A program made the translations under genes and the position numbers. From Bacteroidota bacterium (GTDB lineage Bacteria > Bacteroidota > Bacteroidia > Sphingobacteriales > Sphingobacteriaceae), in NCBI GenBank assembly GCA_021794195.1, contig JAJYRG010000005.1, forward strand, positions 1-59,144: a DNA stretch of 59,144 nt, given 5' to 3'. The notes under the pieces were generated by a model. It was not told the origin of the DNA. It searched no databases and saw nothing but the letters and a program-made list of their open reading frames with translations. Of the stretch, positions 54,549-59,144 are shown piece by piece (position 1 is the first letter of the stretch; each line of letters opens with the position of its first letter).

Positions 54549-56159
54549 ATGAATCTAAATATATTTTTATATGTAATTTTATTCTTTTGTATTAGTGTTT
54601 TATCGTCTTTTAAACCCTTAGATAAGGAGCCTGATAGACCTAATATTATTTATATCATGAGTGATGATCATGGGTATCAAGCAGTGAGTGCTTATGGTTT
54701 CGGTATCAATAAGACGCCCAATATTGATCGCATAGCAAAGGAGGGAATTTTATTTTCTCAAGCTACAGTGACTAACTCTCTGTGTGCACCGAGCCGCGCC
54801 GTTCTGTTGACAGGGAAACATAGTTTTGTAAATGGTAAGGTGGACAATGTTTCTGCTTTTGATTGGAATCAGGATAATTTTGCTAAAAAACTACAGGAAG
54901 TAGGTTATCAGACGGCTATGGTGGGAAAAATACACATGGATGGGATCCCTCAAGGGTTTGATTATTCAGCGGTTTTACCTGGGCAGGGAGATTATTACAA
55001 CCCTGATTTTATAATAAATGGAGAAAAAGAACAGCTGAAAGGGCATGTGACAGATATCACTACAGACTTAGCCATTGAATGGTTGGAAAACCGGGATAAG
55101 GATGAACCCTTTTGTTTGTTGTTCCACCAGAAAGCGCCACACCGGGAGTGGCTCCCCGCAGAGCGTCATTATAAAGAATATACTCAGAAAACTTTCCCCG
55201 AGCCGGAGTCTCTTTTTGATGATTATGAGGACAGAGGAACGGCTGCTAAAACAGCTGAAATGAATATCTTGACGCATATGAACTGGGCAGGAGATTCAAA
55301 AATCACACCGGAAGTAATGGATGAACTGGGACTCAAAGAGAGTATTTCGTGGGACAAAGGAAATTATAATCATAATCTTGGGAGAATGGACTCTGCGCAA
55401 CGAGCGGCTTGGGATGCCGCGTATACTCCTATTGTCGAGGAGTTTAAAAAGAACTATGCGTCCATGACAAAGGAGGATCTAATGCGATGGAGGTATCAAC
55501 GGTACATGCAAGATTATCTGGGAACAATTGCTGGGGTGGATGAGGGCGTAGGACAGGTTTTAGACTATTTAGATAAGCACGGCTTGGCAGAAAACACCAT
55601 TGTTGTATATACTTCCGATCAGGGATTTTACATGGGTGAGCACGGGTGGTTTGATAAAAGATTTATGTACGAAGAGTCATTGCGCACCCCCTTGGTCATC
55701 CGGTACCCTAAAGAGATAGAAGCAGGGATAAAATCCGATGCATTAGTACAAAATTTAGACTTTGCGCCTACTTTTTTAGATTACGCTGGAGTAGAAATCC
55801 CGAAAGATATACAAGGCGAATCTTTCAGAAAGCTAATGTCCGGCGAAAATTCAGAATGGAGAGATGGAATATATTATACCTATTATGAGTATCCTTCTAT
55901 TCATATGGTGAAAAGACATTACGGGATTCGCACCGATAGATATAAGCTGATACATTTTTATTATGATGTAGACGAGTGGGAATTATATGATTTAGAACAG
56001 GATCCTAAAGAGATGAAAAATGTGTATGACGACCCGGCATATAAGAGCATTAGGGAAAACATGCATAAAAAGCTGTCAGAACTGAGAACAAAATATGGGG
56101 ACAGTGACGAAAATGATCAGAAGTTTCTCGAAGACTATCTATCGTCAGGTGCCGAATAA
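54549..56159 (+). CDS. Sulfatase family protein (S1 type, formylglycine-dependent)
   Basis: 536 residues from the ATG at 54549, preceded by AGAGAGG; the earlier ATG at 54474 adds an unlikely tail. Signal peptide: LNIFLYVILFFCISVLSS. The active-site box is SLCAPSRAVLLTG, with Cys to be turned into formylglycine. Metal residues are in IIYIMSDDHGYQ and YTSDQGFYMGEHGWFDKR. MVGKIHMDG is also typical. The overall line-up resembles N-acetylglucosamine-6-sulfatase-like S1 enzymes, but the substrate is not certain. No SusCD pair or other carbohydrate gene lies beside it. Confidence 0.92.
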   Translation: MNLNIFLYVILFFCISVLSSFKPLDKEPDRPNIIYIMSDDHGYQAVSAYGFGINKTPNIDRIAKEGILFSQATVTNSLCAPSRAVLLTGKHSFVNGKVDNVSAFDWNQDNFAKKLQEVGYQTAMVGKIHMDGIPQGFDYSAVLPGQGDYYNPDFIINGEKEQLKGHVTDITTDLAIEWLENRDKDEPFCLLFHQKAPHREWLPAERHYKEYTQKTFPEPESLFDDYEDRGTAAKTAEMNILTHMNWAGDSKITPEVMDELGLKESISWDKGNYNHNLGRMDSAQRAAWDAAYTPIVEEFKKNYASMTKEDLMRWRYQRYMQDYLGTIAGVDEGVGQVLDYLDKHGLAENTIVVYTSDQGFYMGEHGWFDKRFMYEESLRTPLVIRYPKEIEAGIKSDALVQNLDFAPTFLDYAGVEIPKDIQGESFRKLMSGENSEWRDGIYYTYYEYPSIHMVKRHYGIRTDRYKLIHFYYDVDEWELYDLEQDPKEMKNVYDDPAYKSIRENMHKKLSELRTKYGDSDENDQKFLEDYLSSGAE

Positions 56160-56226
56160 AACAAACAGAAAAGACACCGTTTACTAGGGTTTCCCACAAC
56201 AAACAGTTCTTTTCTGTCCTCTGTTT

Positions 56227-57729
56227 TTACCTTTCTTTTTTAAGGATGCTTTCCATTTCTTCAAATTCCTTTGAAACCTCTTCAGAGACAGGCTTATCTA
56301 TTAAAGAAACAATGATAATAGTAAGCATACTCAAGATAAACCCGGGTATAATCTCATATACTTCTTTATAGCTGTGGGGCAAATAAATCCAAAGCAACAC
56401 CGTAAGTCCACCTACAATCATTCCTAATAATGCCCCTTTGACTGTCGTTTTTTTCCAAACGAGGGAGAGAATAATCAACGGGCCGAAAGCGGCTCCAAAT
56501 CCTGCCCAAGCATTACCGACCAGGCCTAAAATACTGTCTTTAGGATTTAACGATAAAACAAAAGACAAAATAGCCACGATCAATACAGATATCCGGCTCA
56601 TGAGAAGCATGGCTTTGGGAGTCGCATATTTTTTAAAAAAAGTTTTGAAAATATCTTCTGTCATAGAGCTGGAGGTTACCAATAACTGAGAAGAGATGGT
56701 GCTCATCACCGCAGCTAATATAGCCGAAAGTAAAAAACCGCCCAGTAGAGGGTGAAACAAAGCCCTGGAGAAATAAATAAAAATGGTTTCTGCTAACTCT
56801 TTTGACGCATCATATTTAACCATGGCCTCAGGATCAAATTCCATCATGTAGGCAATTCCAAATAAGCCCATGAGTACAGCTCCACTGACCGTAAGTATCA
56901 TCCAGCTGATACCGATTCGTCTCGCTTTTTTGACGTCTGATATTTTTTCTATGGCCATGAACCGGACGATGATATGTGGTTGACCAAAATAACCCAGGCC
57001 CCAAGCCATTAAAGATATAATAGAAACGGTGGTCGTTCCACGAAGTAAATCAAAATAACGGCTTCCTTTGCTTTGTATCGTTTCTACCGTCGTTTGAATA
57101 TCTCCGAGCTCCCAAACGACTACGGCAGGTATAAGCATAAGTGCTAAAAACATGATGGTACCCTGCACAAAGTCAGTCAGACTCACCGCCAAAAACCCAC
57201 CTAAAAAAGTATAAACCACCACTACAGATGCAGATAAAATCAAACCTATATGGTAACTCATATCGAATGCAGATTCAAAAAGCCGCCCTCCCGAAACCAT
57301 GCCTGCAGAAGTATACAAAGTGAAGAAAATCAAAATCACTATGGAGGAAACTAATTTTAAAAGCTGGCTTTTATCACGAAACCTATTTTCAAAAAAAACA
57401 GGTAAGGTAATCGCGTTGTTTGCGACCTCTGTATAAACCCTAAGCCGCGGCGCTACGATTACGTAATTCAAAAAAGCACCACAAGTCAGCCCTATTGCCA
57501 ACCAGGCACTTGAGAGCCCGGATATGTACATCGCTCCCGGCAAACCCATGAGCAACCATCCGCTCATGTCTGATGCTCCCGCTGAAAGTGCACTGACAGC
57601 AGGCCCTAACTTTCTCCCACCAATCAGAAACTCTTCAGAATTACTGGTCGATTTTCTATAAGAATAAAATCCTATACCTAACATTAACAACATGTATAGT
57701 GTAATGGCAATTATTTCATAAATGTTCAT
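56227..57729 (-). CDS. putP: Sodium/proline symporter
   Basis: 500 residues with 12-13 TM helices. PutP marks are LSAGASDMSGWLLMGLPGA, the SSS-typical GGFLAVSLTDFVQGTIMFLA, WGLGYFGQPHIIVRFMA and ILAAVMSTISSQLLVTSS. They fit Na+-coupled proline import. It is single and convergent with the sulfatase gene (67 bp between stops). Confidence 0.93.
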   Translation of the reverse strand: MNIYEIIAITLYMLLMLGIGFYSYRKSTSNSEEFLIGGRKLGPAVSALSAGASDMSGWLLMGLPGAMYISGLSSAWLAIGLTCGAFLNYVIVAPRLRVYTEVANNAITLPVFFENRFRDKSQLLKLVSSIVILIFFTLYTSAGMVSGGRLFESAFDMSYHIGLILSASVVVVYTFLGGFLAVSLTDFVQGTIMFLALMLIPAVVVWELGDIQTTVETIQSKGSRYFDLLRGTTTVSIISLMAWGLGYFGQPHIIVRFMAIEKISDVKKARRIGISWMILTVSGAVLMGLFGIAYMMEFDPEAMVKYDASKELAETIFIYFSRALFHPLLGGFLLSAILAAVMSTISSQLLVTSSSMTEDIFKTFFKKYATPKAMLLMSRISVLIVAILSFVLSLNPKDSILGLVGNAWAGFGAAFGPLIILSLVWKKTTVKGALLGMIVGGLTVLLWIYLPHSYKEVYEIIPGFILSMLTIIIVSLIDKPVSEEVSKEFEEMESILKKER

Positions 57730-57951
57730 GGGGAAATTGTGTTTTTGTAGTTCTATTAAAAGATCTGCATTGTTTATAAAAAATCTTTTAACGTAAATTC
57801 GTTATTGAGCACTTACCTTCCCAAAAAGCAAGTATAATTATTATCGAATGGGCAAATATCTAAAGATTTTATTGCAATCCAAACGATTTTCCCATTCCTT
57901 TTTGTTTTTTTGCTCAATTTAAATTGTATATCGGCCAACTATTTTCCCTGA
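57730..57951. other. Noncoding upstream region of putP
   Basis: AT-rich, with the putP promoter region; I see no gene. Confidence 0.4.
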
Positions 57952-58283
57952 GAGTCTGATCATTAGCCAGACTCAAACTGCAGAATATTGGAGTTTTGAG
58001 AGGGTGAAGCCTGTTTTTTACACCCTTCCGGCGTCGATTAAATGTACAAGTGACCGCGCAGCCGCATAATAAAATCAGCCAGTCTCTAGAAACGGATGAA
58101 ACATCCTGCAGTTTCCGTTCGGGACTCTGTAAACCGGAGTCTGAGGAATACTTATCTGAAAAGAGGGAATCTCCTAAAATAACCCTATATTTATGTGGGT
58201 ATTGTGCTATAAAACGCTTTAGAAAAGACCTCTGACCGCGCAGTACATGACCTTATCCGAAAGGTTCTCTGGTTTTTGCGCGG
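57952..58283. ncRNA. Hairpin-rich noncoding stretch, candidate structured RNA
   Basis: Successive inverted repeats: GAGTCTG/CAGACTC (57952-57974); AGGGTG/CACCCT (58001-58026); a 10-bp stem GAAACGGATG/CATCC+GTTTC with a 3-nt loop and a 4-nt bulge (58089-58115), enclosed by AGTCTC/GGGACT (58081-58126); GACTC/GAGTC (58123-58141); and CCGCGCA/TGCGCGG (58236-58283) enclosing ACCTT/AAGGT. No ORF with protein character runs through it. The strand is not settled. I do not recognise it as tmRNA, RNase P RNA, SRP RNA or 6S RNA. Confidence 0.3.
58051..58243. repeat. 11-bp direct repeat TGACCGCGCAG
   Basis: Exact copies at 58051-58061 and 58233-58243, 182 bp apart, in the hairpin-rich stretch. GAGTCTGA is also repeated at 57952 and 58137. 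Confidence 0.6.
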
Positions 58284-58284
58284 C

Positions 58285-58700
58285 CTACATACATCCTATG
58301 TCAGATACGCCCGTGGGCATGTAGGGGCAACCGGTGCCCATCTCAGAGGAAGAAAAGGGTTATTAAATACTACATGGCCGTTCAGGCGGGCCCGGTAGCC
58401 ATCCGGTACGGGTAGCCGATAAGCCGGTGGCGGTACATGGCGGTTATGTACAGCGCGTAGAGTTTCCTGTAGGGTGTGTATGGTCCTATGTAGAGGAAAT
58501 GGGAAGCGGACGCTCCCTCCGAGCGAAAGCCTGCACCTGCCGGAGCGATTGCCTGAGGGTACATAAGGTCTTTTTCCGGGGTAGATGCAGGTTGGGGCAG
58601 GCCCGGGAGGTTCTGTGTAGGGGTACATAGCCGCTGTGTAGGGGTAGCCTATCCCCGAACAGGTCTCCGGTCAGCGCATGTAGGGTGCGCTCAGCGTCCG
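58285..58700. repeat. GC-richer noncoding segment with repeated TGTAGGG motifs
   Basis: TGTAGGG or TGTAGGGG occurs at 58320, 58469, 58616, 58637 and 58679, with the variant TGTAGAGG at 58489. CTGTGTAGGGGTA is repeated exactly with a 21-bp period (58613 and 58634). GGTAGCC occurs three times. On the - strand, two frames encode Tyr/Pro-rich peptides (GYPYTAAMYPYTEPPG in one, LYIGPYTPYRKLYALY in another). That would fit a decayed repeat protein, but no continuous frame exists. GC content is visibly higher than in the flanks. Confidence 0.5.
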
Positions 58701-58729
58701 TTTTTGTTAAAATGTTGGTCACAGGGCGT

Positions 58730-58978
58730 TTAAACCGGGTTAGAGGGATAAGAAAGTATGTCGGTAAGGTAAATAATGAAGGATAGACCCTCCCTTTTCT
58801 GAGGGGTTCTTTTCAGAGCCTTTGTTGGATAAAAGGGGGTGTACTCTCTAAAAATGTTGGTGCTGCTCTTCTCCGGGTGGAGCCTTCCAAATTCAACATG
58901 GAGAGGGTTGACTAAAGTTCCTTTCGAACCTCTGCTGATAGATGGAAAATAAACTTTTACACGGCGGTTAATTTCCAT
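58730..58978 (-). CDS. Small ORF of doubtful coding status
   Basis: 82 codons, MEINRRVKVYFPSISRG at the start, no recognised domain, no signal peptide. It lies 39 bp after the partial amidase gene on the same strand, so it could be a second gene of that unit, but the C-terminal half has poor protein character. Confidence 0.25.
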   Translation of the reverse strand: MEINRRVKVYFPSISRGSKGTLVNPLHVEFGRLHPEKSSTNIFREYTPFYPTKALKRTPQKREGLSFIIYLTDILSYPSNPV

Positions 58979-59017
58979 CTTTACAGTGATAGCGGTGCGG
59001 GGCTTGTTCGAAAAGCC

Positions 59018-59144
59018 TTATAGATATCTTTTGTATAGGTTATAAATGACCGTCCGGTCGTAGAGCGTGAGTTCTTCGCTCAAATCTGTGACAATAAATT
59101 TTCTTTTGAAAGTTCGGATGGCCGCTTTTGGATCCGAAATATCA
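59018..59144 (-). CDS. C-terminus of a probable N-acetylmuramoyl-L-alanine amidase (AmiD-like), partial
   Basis: 41 complete codons before the right edge of the window; the gene starts outside. The reading DPKAAIRTFKRKFIVTD, then LTLYDRTVIYNLYKRYL resembles the C-terminal peptidoglycan-binding helix bundle of AmiD-type amidases (pattern AIxAFQxHF...LxxxDxxILYxLYxKY). Such enzymes cut the bond between MurNAc and the stem peptide. The catalytic zinc domain is not visible, so the call rests on a short tail only. Confidence 0.4.
   Translation of the reverse strand, partial: DISDPKAAIRTFKRKFIVTDLSEELTLYDRTVIYNLYKRYL

Noticed and set aside
56165..56217. Inverted repeat ACAGAAAAGA/TCTTTTCTGT between sulfatase and putP as terminator
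   Set aside because: The arms are perfect but 33 bp apart and AT-rich; too weak to call without transcript data.
58050..58235. 61-codon + strand ORF in the hairpin region
   Set aside because: The stem-loops run across it and the peptide has no protein-like pattern.
58296..58722. Overlapping - strand ORFs in the GC-rich segment
   Set aside because: Three frames are open at once, with Pro/Arg-rich low-complexity content, as expected in GC-rich noncoding DNA. None has a recognisable domain, so they are described as a repeat segment instead.
59005..59015. GTTCGAAAAGCC resembling a tRNA T-loop
   Set aside because: No matching acceptor or anticodon arm could be found around it; no tRNA was found in the window.

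Overview
The window is chromosomal DNA from a moderately AT-rich member of the Bacteroidota, most likely a Sphingobacteriaceae-type organism. The main pointers are a SusC/SusD pair, many SusD-operon lipoproteins with a Cys right after a short hydrophobic leader, the rpmB-rpmG-DUF4295-ftsY gene order, BshC (bacillithiol), several start regions without a clear Shine-Dalgarno sequence, and promoters of the Bacteroidota type (TAnnTTTG -7 element). No tRNA, rRNA, CRISPR array, insertion sequence or integrase was seen.

Left region (1-13177, + strand): a SusC/SusD-type uptake operon. It holds the tail of a TonB-dependent SusC receptor, SusD, two related FnIII + endonuclease/exonuclease/phosphatase (EEP) proteins, a FISUMP-domain lipoprotein, a large alpha/alpha-toroid-like exported protein, a glycerophosphodiesterase-fold lipoprotein, a cytoplasmic FAD oxidoreductase and a sodium/solute symporter. 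No classical glycoside hydrolase or lyase is recognisable. Three phosphodiesterase/phosphatase-type genes suggest a phosphodiester-containing substrate (phosphoglycan, teichoic-acid-like polymer or phospholipid head group). This is the best candidate for an undescribed system in the window.

Central housekeeping region (13193-24770): gcvT, small envelope or unknown genes, recO, rpmB-rpmG-DUF4295-ftsY, bshC, a polytopic membrane protein and hemL.

Tetrapyrrole and sulfur region (22478-41317): hemL, the operon hemA-hemC-hemD-hemE-hemF-hemB on the - strand, and araC-hemH-hemJ on the + strand together encode every step from glutamyl-tRNA to protohaem. Between them lies a reductive sulfate assimilation operon (cobA, cysG N-part, cysJ, cysI, DUF2061, cysH, cysD, cysN), divergent from an Rrf2 regulator. 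The two branches share uroporphyrinogen III: CobA diverts it to sirohaem for the sulfite reductase CysI. A nearly identical 25-bp motif lies upstream of both hemA and the araC-hemH-hemJ unit, which suggests a haem regulon controlled by the AraC-type protein.

Right region (41478-57729): a Crp-type regulator, a membrane metallophosphoesterase, ndk, ybeY, ruvX, glutaminyl cyclase, yraN, dnaG, a double-domain universal stress protein, a tiny membrane protein, dnaA, uvrA, a sulfatase and a PutP-type symporter. The last 1.4 kb holds no convincing complete gene. It has a hairpin-rich stretch (57952-58283), then a GC-richer stretch with repeated TGTAGGG motifs (58285-58700), then the C-terminus of a probable peptidoglycan amidase running off the right edge.
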